Positions 33,913 to 43,269 are shown, numbered from the stretch's first letter. The stretch: DNA of 57,974 nt from Alkalihalobacillus alcalophilus ATCC 27647 = CGMCC 1.3604 (GCF_000292245.2 NZ_ALPT02000020.1:1-57974); one strand, 5' to 3'. Notes: generated by a model not told the origin, from the sequence alone. Translations and numbers: made by a program.

Positions 33913-34119
33913 ATAACCATCTCCAGTTTTTAACCATGACCTATTATTAGGCATCATTCATCTTATTATTCGATAAACATCATGAATCATTCTAAACAAC
34001 TTCAGTTTGATCAGACAGACATCGAATCTCTTCAAATAGTCATCAAATGCTCAACCCTCATAAAACCGAACCTTTTTTATTACTATTATTTTATAAAAAT
34101 TTTTCCGGCATGACAAGTC

Positions 34120-34521
34120 TTACAATAATTCATCACCAATTCCGGTTCCAATAAAGGTAAGAGTTTTATCAAGCTGTTCATAAAAGGAAATCACTTGCTT
34201 TTTACTTTTCCCAAAATCCGTTGGTAAAAGAGAGTCTGTTGAAATGGAAAAATCTACTGCCGTTTTAAAAGGGCGGACGGTAATAACTGTCGCAATAATG
34301 AGCTGTTTGGTTCCTTTTTGTTGTTGCCCAATGATTTCACCGCGTTCCAATTCTGCTCTCTTCACATGAAACCCATTTTTTTTAATAAGGTGCTCAACAG
34401 CTTCCATTACTTTTTCCTTTGAACCTTTATAATACCTTGTTTTTAATTGGTCATTTTGGTGTGCTTCTCTAGTTTCCGTACGATTACTTGAAATAAATAC
34501 AATCACATCACGAAATCCCAT
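34120..34521 (-). CDS. Conserved hypothetical cytosolic protein
   Basis: I do not recognise the function. The protein is 133 aa from the ATG at 34521, which is preceded by GGGTGG; an upstream ATG at 34533 is possible. No membrane helix or signal peptide is seen. Pattern: an N-terminal hydrophobic strand (RDVIVFISSN), a basic linker, then an alpha/beta unit (KVMEAVEHLIKKNGFHVKRA) and strands (QLIIATVITVRPFKTAVDFSIS). Monocistronic between nrdR and speD, in a place where B. subtilis has other genes. Confidence 0.7.
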   Translation of the reverse strand: MGFRDVIVFISSNRTETREAHQNDQLKTRYYKGSKEKVMEAVEHLIKKNGFHVKRAELERGEIIGQQQKGTKQLIIATVITVRPFKTAVDFSISTDSLLPTDFGKSKKQVISFYEQLDKTLTFIGTGIGDELL

Positions 34522-34675
34522 AATACCACCCATCTCTTCATTTATGTATAAACAATATTATATCATAGAGAATGTTTTTTTTGGTCAACTATCCGTTGCC
34601 TTTTTTTACGATTAGACAATGAAAAGACCTGATGTGCTAAGGGTAGAGAAGAAAAAAAGGATTTGAATAAAAGGG

Positions 34676-34709
34676 ACAAAAAAGAGAAGGTCTCCCTTCT
34701 CTTTTTTTC
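34676..34709 (-). terminator. Terminator of speD
   Basis: AAAGAGAAGG/CCTTCTCTTT (34681-34704) is a near-perfect palindrome with A and T tracts on both sides, so it may work in both directions. Confidence 0.88.
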
Positions 34710-34719
34710 TTAACATCTA

Positions 34720-35103
34720 TTACAATGCTTGTACTTTTGTTTTTTCAATTTTAACTGGTCCCATGCCACGTGGCACTTCGATTACCTCAGATGTTGTTGC
34801 ATTTAAAGCTTCAGCAATATAATTAGATGCGACATTCGGATCAATAATGTCCCCACATGTATATACATCAATGCTTGCATATCCATGTTCTGGGAAACTG
34901 TGAATCGTCAAATGAGACTCAGAAATAATAACCACTCCGCTCACTCCGTGTGGAGCAAACTTATGAAAGGCTACTTCCCTAACCTCCGCTCCAGCTTTTA
35001 AAGCTGCGTCAACAAACACCTGCTCGATATAGTTCATATTATTCAACTTCTCCACATTACAACCCCATAATTCTGCGATAACGTGACGACCCATTGTGTC
35101 CAT
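34720..35103 (-). CDS. speD: S-adenosylmethionine decarboxylase proenzyme
   Basis: Pyruvoyl-dependent enzyme (class 1B) that makes decarboxylated AdoMet for spermidine synthesis. The 127-aa proenzyme cuts itself between Glu62 and Ser63 (SESHLTIHS); Ser63 becomes the pyruvoyl group. His68 and Cys83 (YTCGD) are the catalytic residues known for the family and both are present. The ATG at 35103 has GGGGG upstream. In B. subtilis gapB lies next to this gene (also called speH); no gapB is seen here. The 143-nt leader may be structured. Confidence 0.96.
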   Translation of the reverse strand: MDTMGRHVIAELWGCNVEKLNNMNYIEQVFVDAALKAGAEVREVAFHKFAPHGVSGVVIISESHLTIHSFPEHGYASIDVYTCGDIIDPNVASNYIAEALNATTSEVIEVPRGMGPVKIEKTKVQAL

Positions 35104-35246
35104 AAGTTGAATCCCCCTTTACAAAAAATATTCATGCCTTCTCAAGCATGTAGATACGTTCAACCACACGGGGGAAAGTTAGTCCAGAGAGGTCCTAACC
35201 CTTTCTGTAGCTAGACATATCAATTTTGCTTTAATTGAAGTTCACG
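35104..35246 (-). other. Possible structured 5' leader of speD
   Basis: The predicted transcript carries about 143 nt before the ATG. It can form a hairpin with GTTAG/CTAAC and CC/GG stems around a CUCUC-like loop (about 35180-35215), followed by unpaired C- and G-rich tracts. No clear terminator or known riboswitch consensus was recognised. Confidence 0.35.
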
Positions 35247-35252
35247 AAAATC

Positions 35253-35281
35253 AGTATACTTGTTTTAATTCACGAATGCAA
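35253..35281 (-). promoter_or_regulatory. SigA-type promoter of speD
   Basis: TTGCAT (35281-35276) and TATACT (35258-35253) separated by 17 bp. Confidence 0.75.
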
Positions 35282-35465
35282 CAGGAATTTTTAATTTTCC
35301 TTTTGCTTTTTGCGAATTTAGACAATTGGAACTTTACACCGATTTACCTTAACCCCAATCATCCTTTAGCTTAACCGTTTCTAAACAAAATATCAGATGA
35401 AGTCTGTATTTTATTTTTCCACCGTCACATCGATTCTCCATAGTCCCAGAACTAAAAAGCAAAAA

Positions 35466-35499
35466 CAAAAAACACCTTCATCTTTTTACGGTGAAGGTG
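35466..35499 (-). terminator. Terminator of the polA-mutM-ytaF-coaE operon
   Basis: CACCTTCACCG and GATGAAGGTG pair (35473-35499), followed by TTTTTTG. The 5' arm overlaps the last codons and stop of coaE. Confidence 0.85.
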
Positions 35500-36097
35500 C
35501 ACATATTTTCCAATCTGATATTAACTGTTCAATCTGCTCATACGTTTTTTCTAATACGTCATTATTAGAAATAATGGCATCCGCTCGCTCCACTTTTTCT
35601 TTTAACGGCATTTGTGCTTGAATTCGCTTTAATGCAGCCTCTTTGGTTGATTGATCTCGTGCCATCAAACGAGATAATTGAGTTTCCTCATCTACATAAA
35701 CTAATAAAACCTTATCAACTAAATGGAATAAATCACTTTCAAATAAAAGCGGAATATCTAAGACCACTGTTTGATAACCTTCATTTAGCCATCTGTTTTT
35801 TTCTTCGACCATTCTTTGACGTACAGCTGGATGAACAATCTTATTTAGTTTTTCCCTCGCTAATGGATCATTAAAGACAATTTCACCGAGACGCTTTCGA
35901 TGAAGGGTCTCATCTGAGGTGACTACCTCTTCACCAAATGTTTCAACAATTTTCTTGTAGGCGTCTTCATCAGGTTCAACCACTTCCCGAGCAATTTTGT
36001 CCGCATCAACAATCGGAATTCCTTTTTGTTTTAAATAAGTTGATACCGTCGACTTTCCGCTGGCAATTCCGCCTGTTAATCCAATAATTAGTGACAT
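35486..36097 (-). CDS. coaE: Dephospho-CoA kinase
   Basis: Catalyses the last step of coenzyme A synthesis, phosphorylating the 3'-OH of dephospho-CoA with ATP. 203 aa, full length. The P-loop is GLTGGIASGKST (6-17); VDADKIAREV and VVLDIPLLFE are the CoA-binding and Walker B-like segments, and the lid is near LLVYVDEETQLSRLMARD. It is 15 bp after ytaF in the polA-mutM-ytaF-coaE operon and ends inside the terminator hairpin. Confidence 0.97.
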   Translation of the reverse strand: MSLIIGLTGGIASGKSTVSTYLKQKGIPIVDADKIAREVVEPDEDAYKKIVETFGEEVVTSDETLHRKRLGEIVFNDPLAREKLNKIVHPAVRQRMVEEKNRWLNEGYQTVVLDIPLLFESDLFHLVDKVLLVYVDEETQLSRLMARDQSTKEAALKRIQAQMPLKEKVERADAIISNNDVLEKTYEQIEQLISDWKICAPSP

Positions 36098-36112
36098 AAA
36101 TTGTTAAACTCC

Positions 36113-36748
36113 TTATCCCAACAAACTTGATGCTCCTAAAATGATGAGAAGTAAACCAGGTATAAAAGAGAAACGTTGCATCAGTGCCGATGCTGAAAAT
36201 CTACGCCCTAACCTCATTCCGATCGTTAAAAAGAACGCACTCATAAAGGCGACTGATATAGCTAATAAAAGAGGGGATACCCCAAGCAACGCCGCTCCTA
36301 AACCTGCTCCAAATGCATCCAATGAAAGAGCCATTCCTAATAAAAAAGCTTCCCTTCCACTAATTGTACCCGAATCATCTAAGTCTGCTGACATTGGATG
36401 CCGTAAAATTCGAATTACGACTCCAAGTATTTTGATTTCAAAGTTCCAAATAATCGGTTCTTGCCTTGTTGGTACTTCTTTTTCTTTCCTGAATACTTGA
36501 TATAACGCATATAATCCAATAAAAATTAAAATAACCCCACCAATAGACCCCGCGGCCTCTGGTGAAACCCACTGTTGGATGACATTTCCAAGCCCCATTG
36601 AAATGAAAATCACAATCGCTGAGCAAGAGGCAATAAATAGTAACGATTTAATTGGCAACTTCATTTTTCTCAACCCATAAGTTAACCCTACACCAAAACT
36701 GTCTAAACTCACCGCAAGTGCTAACGCCAATAATGTAAAAACTCCCAC
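36113..36748 (-). CDS. ytaF: Sporulation membrane protein YtaF (MntP-like)
   Basis: A 211-aa polytopic membrane protein with six hydrophobic helices in two similar halves: ALALAVSLDSFGVGLTYGLR near the N-terminus and GMALSLDAFGAGLGAALLG in the second half. These SLD[SA]FG repeats are typical of the MntP/YtaF family, whose members export manganese. YtaF is conserved among spore formers; its substrate is not established by sequence. A GTG start at 36748 follows AAGGAGCGG. Between mutM and coaE as in B. subtilis. Confidence 0.9.
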   Translation of the reverse strand: MGVFTLLALALAVSLDSFGVGLTYGLRKMKLPIKSLLFIASCSAIVIFISMGLGNVIQQWVSPEAAGSIGGVILIFIGLYALYQVFRKEKEVPTRQEPIIWNFEIKILGVVIRILRHPMSADLDDSGTISGREAFLLGMALSLDAFGAGLGAALLGVSPLLLAISVAFMSAFFLTIGMRLGRRFSASALMQRFSFIPGLLLIILGASSLLG

Positions 36749-36813
36749 TACAGGTCCGCTCCTTCCTTACGTTCCAATAGGATAGTATATGGAAGGAGCC
36801 TTTCCGAGGTACA

Positions 36814-37638
36814 TTATTTTTGACAACTTGGACAGAAGTGAGTTCCACGACCTCCAACAACTGTTTTTAGTATCTCTGTTCCACAAACATTACAAGGCAA
36901 TGACTTTCGACCATAAACATCAAGCCTTTGTTGAAACATCCCCATGTCCCCTTGACCATTCACATAGGATTTAACCGAGCTTCCTCCCATGTCGACGGCT
37001 TCTTGTAACGTTTCTCGAATTTTTTGATGGAGAATGATGATTTCCTCATCGGTAATTGATGAAGCTAGGCGTTCTGGGTGAATCCCAGAACGAAAAAGAG
37101 CCTCATCTACATAAATATTCCCTAATCCAACAACTGCTTTTTGATCAAGCAAAACAACTTTGACTTTTCGCTGTGTTTTTTCAAAAGCCAACCTTAAAAT
37201 GTTTTGTTGAAATTGTTCTGAAAATGGTTCCACTCCTAGACCAAGTAACGGAGTAGCCGTCTCCTCTTCTCCCTTAAGGAAAAGGTGCATCGTCCCAAAC
37301 TTTCGGACATCTTGATACCATAATTCAGTCCCATCCTCAAAGTGAAAGATCACATGAGTATGTTTTGTTCGTTCCTCTCCTTTTTGGTGGAGACCGTACC
37401 TCCCCTCCATTCTCAAATGAGAAACAAGGGCATAATCATCTAATTGAAAGATCAAGAACTTTCCACGGCGATTAATCCCCGCAATGGTTTGTCCTTGCAA
37501 CATTTCTTGAAATATTTTTGCATCGTCAGGTTTTTTAATGATTTTTGGCCAGAGCACTTCTACTTCTTTAATTGTTTTGCCAACAACTAATTCGGTTAAT
37601 GTCCGCTTTACTGTTTCTACCTCAGGTAATTCAGGCAT
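36814..37638 (-). CDS. mutM: Formamidopyrimidine-DNA glycosylase
   Basis: Removes 8-oxoguanine and formamidopyrimidines from DNA and cuts the backbone by beta,delta-elimination. 274 aa. The mature enzyme begins PELPEVETV, with catalytic Pro2 and Glu3; the conserved Lys occurs in NRRGKFLIF. The helix-two-turn-helix region is GLGNIYVDEALFRSGIHPER, and the C-terminal zinc finger is CNVCG...CPSCQ. It lies 12 bp after polA, a common repair pairing. Confidence 0.97.
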   Translation of the reverse strand: MPELPEVETVKRTLTELVVGKTIKEVEVLWPKIIKKPDDAKIFQEMLQGQTIAGINRRGKFLIFQLDDYALVSHLRMEGRYGLHQKGEERTKHTHVIFHFEDGTELWYQDVRKFGTMHLFLKGEEETATPLLGLGVEPFSEQFQQNILRLAFEKTQRKVKVVLLDQKAVVGLGNIYVDEALFRSGIHPERLASSITDEEIIILHQKIRETLQEAVDMGGSSVKSYVNGQGDMGMFQQRLDVYGRKSLPCNVCGTEILKTVVGGRGTHFCPSCQK

Positions 37639-37650
37639 TTCCTTCTCTCC

Positions 37651-40290
37651 TTACTTGGCGTCGTACCAGCTTTCGCCGATTTCGGCATCTACTTTTAATG
37701 GAACATCTAATTCCACCGCATTTTCCATCACATCTGTAATGACCTTCAAAAAGTCATTCACTTCTTCATCTGGCACTTCAAAGATGAGTTCATCGTGTAC
37801 TTGTAAGAGTAAGCGAGCTTTCCAATTTCCTCCCTCTAACTCATTCCCCATATCAACCATTGCTTTTTTAATAATATCAGCGGCTGTCCCTTGAATCGGT
37901 GTATTCATTGCGGTTCTTTCCGCAAAGCTTCTTAAATTAAAGTTACGACTTGTTAATTCCGGTAAATAGCGACGACGATGCAGAAGCGTTGCAACATAAC
38001 CCGATTCACGAGCTTCCTCGACAATCTCATCCATATACTGTTTCACTTTCGGATAACTTTGGAAATATCGCTCAATAAATTCAGCCGCTTCCTTACGGGT
38101 AATATTTAAACTTTGTGATAATCCATAATCACTAATTCCATACACGATTCCGAAGTTGACTGCCTTTGCACTTCTTCTCATGGTGCTAGTCACTTCATCC
38201 TCTTTTACATGAAAGACATCCATCGCTGTTTTTGTATGAACGTCCATATCTTCTTGGAATGCCTCTTTAAGCTTTTCATCCCCAGAAATATGAGCCAACA
38301 CTCTTAACTCAATTTGTGAATAATCGGCAGCAATGATTTTCCATCCCTTTTCCGAAGCGATAAAAGCTTTACGAATTTTTCGTCCTTCCTCTAGACGAAT
38401 CGGGATGTTTTGTAAATTCGGATCCGTTGAGCTTAATCGTCCTGTTTGGGTTAAGGCTTGGTTAAAGCGCGTGTGAATCTTACTAGAATCTTCTTTAATT
38501 ACCTTCAATAACCCTTCAATATACGTTGAATTCAACTTCCCTAATTGACGATAATGAAGAATATGGTCAATGATCTCATGTTTACCTGCTAGCTTCTCTA
38601 ACACATCAGCTGAAGTTGAATAGCCTGTCTTCGTCTTTTTTATCGGTGGAAGCTCTAGCTTTTCAAACAGAATCTCCCCTAACTGCTTTGGTGAATTAAT
38701 GTTAAATGACTGACCTGCTAGCTCATGAATGTCCTGTTCTAGCTTACTGAGACGCTCCTCTAAATCCTCACCCATTTGAACGAGCTGTGCCTTATCAACC
38801 TTAACACCAGTTAATTCCATTTGACCTAAAACAAGCGACAATGGCAATTCTAAATCATAAAAGAGTTCAAATTGCTCATTTTCTTTTAGTTCGTTTTCAA
38901 GTGGCTCTTTTAAATCAAAAGTTGCCTGTGCTTTACGCACCAAATGCTCCGCTAGCACTTCTTCTTCCGGAGCCTTCCGTTTAGCTCCTTTTCCATAAAC
39001 GACTTCATCTGATTGCACATAACCCCCATTTTTACGTTGAACGATGTCATCCATATCGTGAGAAGAATGAGATGGGTCAAGTAAATAGGAAGCCATTAAT
39101 AAGTCAAACTCGACTCCAGTAAGTTCTACACCTTGCCATCCGAACAAAACAACCGCACGTTTGGCATCAAAAATCCATTTCTTCTTTGTTTCATCCTTTA
39201 ACCATGCTTTAAAAACTTCGGACTGAAGAGCCGTCTCAGGAGAAAGGTAATAACGACCCGTCTCGTTAACTAGAGCAATTCCGATTATTTCTGATTGATG
39301 ATAATGCTCATCCAAAACCTCAACAATTAAAGCAGCTGGACTGCTTAATTGCTCTTTTTTGATATCTGTTAAGATTTCAAATTGCAAATCCTCCACTTTT
39401 TCCTGCACTTCATCCATTTGTTCATCTGGAGCAAATTTCTCTAATAAGGACTTAAATTCTAGTTCTTTAAAAAACTGTACGACGTCCTTGCTTTCATATT
39501 CACCAAAACCTAAATCATTGAGATCCATATCAAGAGGAACTTCTAGAAAAATCGTAGCTAAATCTTTACTCATCATCGCTTGCTCTTTATTTTCTTCCAG
39601 CCGTTCCTTCATCTTTTTGCCTGAAATTTGCTCAATCGAGTCCAATACCTTTTCAATCGTTCCAAACTCTTTTAAAAGTTTAAGGGCTGTTTTTTCTCCG
39701 ACACCAGGAACCCCTGGAATATTATCTGAGCTATCTCCCATTAAACCTTTCATATCGATAATTTGTTTTGGTTCAAGTCCATATTTTTCATGTAAAAAAG
39801 CAGGGGTATATTCCTCAACTTGAGAAATTCCCTTTTTCGTTAATGACACTGTGACATTGTCTGAAACGAGTTGAAGTAAATCCTTATCACCTGTATAAAT
39901 TTTTACTTGCCACTCTTCACCGGCAGCTTCTTTTGCAAACGTGCCGATAATATCATCTGCTTCATAATTTTCCGCTTCAAATCGTTTAATTTGAAAAGCA
40001 TCAAGCAACTCACGAACGAGTGGAAACTGCTCCGAAAGCTCTGGTGGAGTTTTTTGACGTCCCCCTTTATATTCACTAAATGTTTTATGCCTAAATGTCG
40101 TTTTTCCAGCATCAAAAGCAACTAACATATGTGTCGGCTTGTCCTCTTCTATAATCTTCATTAGCATAGTAGTAAAACCATAAACCGCGTTTGTATAAAC
40201 ACCTTTATCATTATTTAAAAGGGGTAAAGCAAAAAACGCACGATAGGCAATACTGTTGCCGTCAATTAATACGAGCTTCTTCAAAATCAT
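37651..40290 (-). CDS. polA: DNA polymerase I
   Basis: Repair and Okazaki-fragment polymerase. About 879 aa: a 5'-3' exonuclease domain (1-290; LVLIDGNSIAYRAFFALP, GLMGDSSDNIPGVPGVGEKT), a 3'-5' exonuclease-like domain (about 310-470) that appears to lack the catalytic acidic residues, as in other Bacillus enzymes, and the polymerase domain (motif A AADYSQIELRVLAH, motif B RRSAKAVNFGIVYG, motif C LLQVHDELIFE). The frame extends to 40332, but those residues are not in homologues. The ATG at 40290 is only two bases from AAAAGGAG, while the TTG at 40284 is at ideal distance and gives MKKLVLIDGN, so TTG may be the real start. Confidence 0.96.
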   Translation of the reverse strand: MILKKLVLIDGNSIAYRAFFALPLLNNDKGVYTNAVYGFTTMLMKIIEEDKPTHMLVAFDAGKTTFRHKTFSEYKGGRQKTPPELSEQFPLVRELLDAFQIKRFEAENYEADDIIGTFAKEAAGEEWQVKIYTGDKDLLQLVSDNVTVSLTKKGISQVEEYTPAFLHEKYGLEPKQIIDMKGLMGDSSDNIPGVPGVGEKTALKLLKEFGTIEKVLDSIEQISGKKMKERLEENKEQAMMSKDLATIFLEVPLDMDLNDLGFGEYESKDVVQFFKELEFKSLLEKFAPDEQMDEVQEKVEDLQFEILTDIKKEQLSSPAALIVEVLDEHYHQSEIIGIALVNETGRYYLSPETALQSEVFKAWLKDETKKKWIFDAKRAVVLFGWQGVELTGVEFDLLMASYLLDPSHSSHDMDDIVQRKNGGYVQSDEVVYGKGAKRKAPEEEVLAEHLVRKAQATFDLKEPLENELKENEQFELFYDLELPLSLVLGQMELTGVKVDKAQLVQMGEDLEERLSKLEQDIHELAGQSFNINSPKQLGEILFEKLELPPIKKTKTGYSTSADVLEKLAGKHEIIDHILHYRQLGKLNSTYIEGLLKVIKEDSSKIHTRFNQALTQTGRLSSTDPNLQNIPIRLEEGRKIRKAFIASEKGWKIIAADYSQIELRVLAHISGDEKLKEAFQEDMDVHTKTAMDVFHVKEDEVTSTMRRSAKAVNFGIVYGISDYGLSQSLNITRKEAAEFIERYFQSYPKVKQYMDEIVEEARESGYVATLLHRRRYLPELTSRNFNLRSFAERTAMNTPIQGTAADIIKKAMVDMGNELEGGNWKARLLLQVHDELIFEVPDEEVNDFLKVITDVMENAVELDVPLKVDAEIGESWYDAK

Positions 40291-40449
40291 CGCTCCTTTT
40301 CTACACTTATTCTCTAATTTATTGTAGCACACATACGTTCGAAAACGAAAAAATGTACTTAGCTGTTGAGAAAGGAATGTGATGCGGATTGGAAAGGGGT
40401 AGTTGTGGCAACTTCCCCTAGGACTTGTGCTTTATTACCAAGTGCTGGT

Positions 40450-40877
40450 GATTCGCACCCTAATTTACCACAGCATCACTTTTCATTACCTATCCCGCTC
40501 GATTCGCACCCTAATTTGACTCAGCATCAATTTTCATTACCTATCCCACCTTATTCGCACCCTAATTTGCCACAGCACGGCTTTTCATTACTTATCCCGC
40601 TCAATTCGCACCCTAATTTGCCACAGCACCGCTTTTCATTACCTATCCCGCTCAATTCGCACCCTAATTTGACTCAGCACGGCTTTTCATTACCTATCAC
40701 GCTCAATTCGCACCCTAATTTGACTCAGCATCAATTTTCATTACCTATCACGCTCAATTCGCACCCTAATTTGACTCAGCACGGCTTTTCATTACCTATT
40801 CCACACGATTCGCACCCTAATTTAACACAGCATCAATTTTCATTACCTATCCCGCTCAATTCGCACGGTAATTTTCA
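40450..40877. repeat. 51-bp minisatellite, eight full copies plus a partial
   Basis: Eight head-to-tail copies of a 51-bp unit with period exactly 51 from 40450, and a broken ninth from 40858. The constant parts are ATTCGCACCCTAATTT and TTTTCATTACCTATC. The short variable part between them switches between two states (CAGCATCAA and CAGCACGGC or close variants). Because 51 is divisible by three the plus strand stays open and would read SHPNLTQHxFSLPIPLN, but it lacks convincing translation signals. It fills the gap between polA and the hflC terminator. Confidence 0.93.
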
Positions 40878-40879
40878 CA

Positions 40880-40917
40880 AAAATGCCTCTGAGGAACCAT
40901 TCCTCAGAGGCATTTTC
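40880..40917 (-). terminator. Terminator of hflKC
   Basis: AAAATGCCTCTGAGGAA and TTCCTCAGAGGCATTTT form a perfect 17-bp stem around a 3-nt loop (plus strand CCA), followed on the minus strand by TTTTTG. Confidence 0.92.
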
Positions 40918-40985
40918 TCTATAACGCGACCACCATTTATTGCTAACTATGTTTCTCTCTTACACATATTAAAAAAATAGAATAT

Positions 40986-41927
40986 TTACTCAGTCAATCC
41001 CATTAACAATCTTGTGTAAGGCGAATCAGCTGGTAGCACAATCACGGTCTCATCACCAATTGTCTTTTTATACGATTCTAACGTACGGTAAAGCTGGTAG
41101 AATTCTACATCCTGACCGAATGCTTCATTATATATCTGGGCTGCTTCTGCTTCCCCTTCTGAAATAATAATATTGGCATCAGCTGTTGCTGTCGCGATCA
41201 ATTCTTGAACTTCGCGATCCGTGTTAGCACGAATACGGTTAGCTTCCGCATCCCCTTCAGATAAATAATCCTGTGCCGTGGTTTGTCGCTCTGAAATCAT
41301 TCGACGATAAACCGCTTCTTCGTTCTCTTCCGGTAAATCAGCACGCTTCATACGAATATCTGTTAAACTAATTCCGTAATTACCATTATCTAATGAATTG
41401 TTTACTCGATCACGAACGAGTTCACCAATATCGCCACGTGCTGCTCCTTCTGAACCTGAATTAATGATTGAATCAAAATTTAATTGTCCAAGCTCGGCAC
41501 GAATCGCAGAGAAAATAATTTCACCCATTATTGCTTCGGCATTTTCTATCGTTCTCGCATTGGCAATCATTTGTTGTGGGTTCTCAATTCTCCAGACTGC
41601 GTAATAATCAGCAAGCATACGTTTTTTATCACTCGTGTTAATCTCTGCTGTCGGAATATCATAAACCATTTGGTACTTAGGCAATGTAGTGACCGTTTGA
41701 ATAAATGGTATTTTATAAGATAAACCTGGCTCATCCTCAATTTTGACGACTTCACCAAATTGACGAACAACTTTAAATTCCCCTTGCTCTACAATAAATA
41801 AATTACTTAGCACAACGGCAACAAGAGCGATGAGGATAACAGCGGTTGCTCCTAATTTTACGTATTTCTTATAATTTTCTGGTGTTCTGCGTTCATTAAT
41901 ATCGACAATATTAAGGTCATCACTCAT
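40986..41927 (-). CDS. hflC: Protease modulator HflC
   Basis: Membrane SPFH/prohibitin-family protein that with HflK forms the large complex around the FtsH protease and moderates it. 313 aa from the ATG at 41927, which overlaps the hflK stop by eight bases (ATGAGTGA); the 35-bp longer reading would be an overextension. One N-terminal membrane helix (about 26-45), the SPFH domain starting VEQGEFKVVRQFGEVV, and a coiled-coil tail with GDAEANRIRANTDREVQEL. Not part of this neighbourhood in B. subtilis. Confidence 0.93.
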   Translation of the reverse strand: MSDDLNIVDINERRTPENYKKYVKLGATAVILIALVAVVLSNLFIVEQGEFKVVRQFGEVVKIEDEPGLSYKIPFIQTVTTLPKYQMVYDIPTAEINTSDKKRMLADYYAVWRIENPQQMIANARTIENAEAIMGEIIFSAIRAELGQLNFDSIINSGSEGAARGDIGELVRDRVNNSLDNGNYGISLTDIRMKRADLPEENEEAVYRRMISERQTTAQDYLSEGDAEANRIRANTDREVQELIATATADANIIISEGEAEAAQIYNEAFGQDVEFYQLYRTLESYKKTIGDETVIVLPADSPYTRLLMGLTE

Positions 41928-42915
41928 CGTTTTCAGAACCTCCTTCATTATCATTGTTGTTTAATGGTGGTGGATTAGAGGCATTACTGTTATTGCCGCT
42001 TTCAATCGGACGTATCGGCAAATAATTAATCGTATCATTATTGCTATCCATAATATAAATATCGGTATGAGGTAAAACTTGTTCTAATGTTTCTAATAAT
42101 AAACGTTGTCTCGTTACATCAGGATTTACTAAATATTCCGTATAAAGGGCATCAAAATGTGCGATATCCCCACGTGCTCGCTCAATACGCTCTGTTTTTT
42201 GTCCTTCAGCTCGGGAAATAATCGCATCCTTTTCCCCTTCTGCCTCATTCTTTTTCTGATTTTCATATTTTCTTGCTTCGTTTATTTTAGTTAAACGCTC
42301 TTCTCTCGCATCGGTCACTTCTGTAAAAGCACGACGTACCTCTTGTGTTGGTAATTCAACATCTTGTAATTTAACATCTTGAATGCTAATTCCAATTTGG
42401 TAAATCTCAATTAACTCAACAAGATTTTCAAACACTCTTGCTTCAATTTCTGGACGTTGATCGGTCAAAGCATCATCGATATTGGCACTTCCAATGACTC
42501 CTCTTAAAGAGGCAGAAGCTGCATTATATAAAACCGTTTCTGGCTCCTTTGTACTAAATAAAAATTGTTCTGGATCACTAATTCTCCATTGAACTGCTAA
42601 ATCGGCAAAAACAATAAATTCATCCCCAGTAATCATTTTTGCTTCATTTGTAAATTCCACAACCTCGCCACCCTCTTCTTGGTAGCCCACTTGTAGATTA
42701 TAAGTACCCCTTGATAAAATTTCGACTTTTTGAATTGGCCATGGCAATTTAAACTTTAAACCTGGCTCAGTGACAGTCTCCTCAACTTTTCCGAATGTAA
42801 TAACAGCAGCTTGTTCAGATTCATCCACTATGTACCAACCCGTGACTAAAAATAAACCTAGGACTGCTACAACAATTAGGGAGACAAAACCCGTTACTAA
42901 TTGTTTGATCGTCAT
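41920..42915 (-). CDS. hflK: FtsH protease activity modulator HflK
   Basis: Partner of HflC, 331 aa. An N-terminal membrane helix (about 7-27), the SPFH domain (VDESEQAAVITFGKVEETV), a coiled-coil segment with EARKYENQKKNEAEGEKDAIISRAEG, and an Asn/Pro-rich acidic C-terminal tail. The ATG at 42915 follows GAGGGG. Its stop overlaps the hflC start, so the two are translationally coupled. Confidence 0.93.
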   Translation of the reverse strand: MTIKQLVTGFVSLIVVAVLGLFLVTGWYIVDESEQAAVITFGKVEETVTEPGLKFKLPWPIQKVEILSRGTYNLQVGYQEEGGEVVEFTNEAKMITGDEFIVFADLAVQWRISDPEQFLFSTKEPETVLYNAASASLRGVIGSANIDDALTDQRPEIEARVFENLVELIEIYQIGISIQDVKLQDVELPTQEVRRAFTEVTDAREERLTKINEARKYENQKKNEAEGEKDAIISRAEGQKTERIERARGDIAHFDALYTEYLVNPDVTRQRLLLETLEQVLPHTDIYIMDSNNDTINYLPIRPIESGNNSNASNPPPLNNNDNEGGSENDE

Positions 42916-43070
42916 CTTTATTCCCCTCTCTTTCTATGTACTTTTTCTATACGAAATACTTATGCAAAAGGTTTCGATCTTTTACACAAGATTTTACTAC
43001 TTTCTATCCTATCACATTAAGATGCAAAGATTTTCCCCAATTTTATGAAATTTCTTTTCTATCTCCTCAA

Positions 43071-43102
43071 AAAAAAAGGACGAAAGCCTGTACGCTTTCG
43101 CC
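43071..43102 (-). terminator. Second minus-strand terminator in the phoR-hflK gap
   Basis: GGCGAAAGC and GCTTTCGTCC pair (43078-43102), followed by nine T residues. It lies about 170 bp after the phoR terminator, implying a separate short transcript or read-through control. Confidence 0.85.
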
Positions 43103-43269
43103 AAATAAAGGGAATTCAATGTGATCAGCTGGAACATTTCCACTAATCAGACATTGAGGGGAACCGTTCAAAGTAAGTATAACTTCCACTCATTAACCCT
43201 TTATAAAGCCAATGTAAATAATTCGTAAAAACAGTCCATTATTTTCCTATAGCTTTTTAATTAACAAAA
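43103..43269 (-). other. Short interval between two terminators, possible small transcript
   Basis: On the minus strand an ATG at 43189 opens a 16-codon frame (MSGSYTYFERFPSMSD) preceded by AAAGGG. It stops before the terminator at 43071-43102. No clear promoter was found. It may be a small RNA, a tiny peptide gene or mere spacer. Confidence 0.3.

Noticed and set aside
40291..40332. Upstream start of polA
   Set aside because: The extra 14 residues precede the AAAAGGAG site and are unlike known PolA N-termini.
40366..40980. 204-codon open frame with SHPNL repeats
   Set aside because: The frame is open because the repeat period is 51 bp. It overlaps the hflKC terminator and has no good start signal; low complexity and lack of a recognisable domain argue against a gene.
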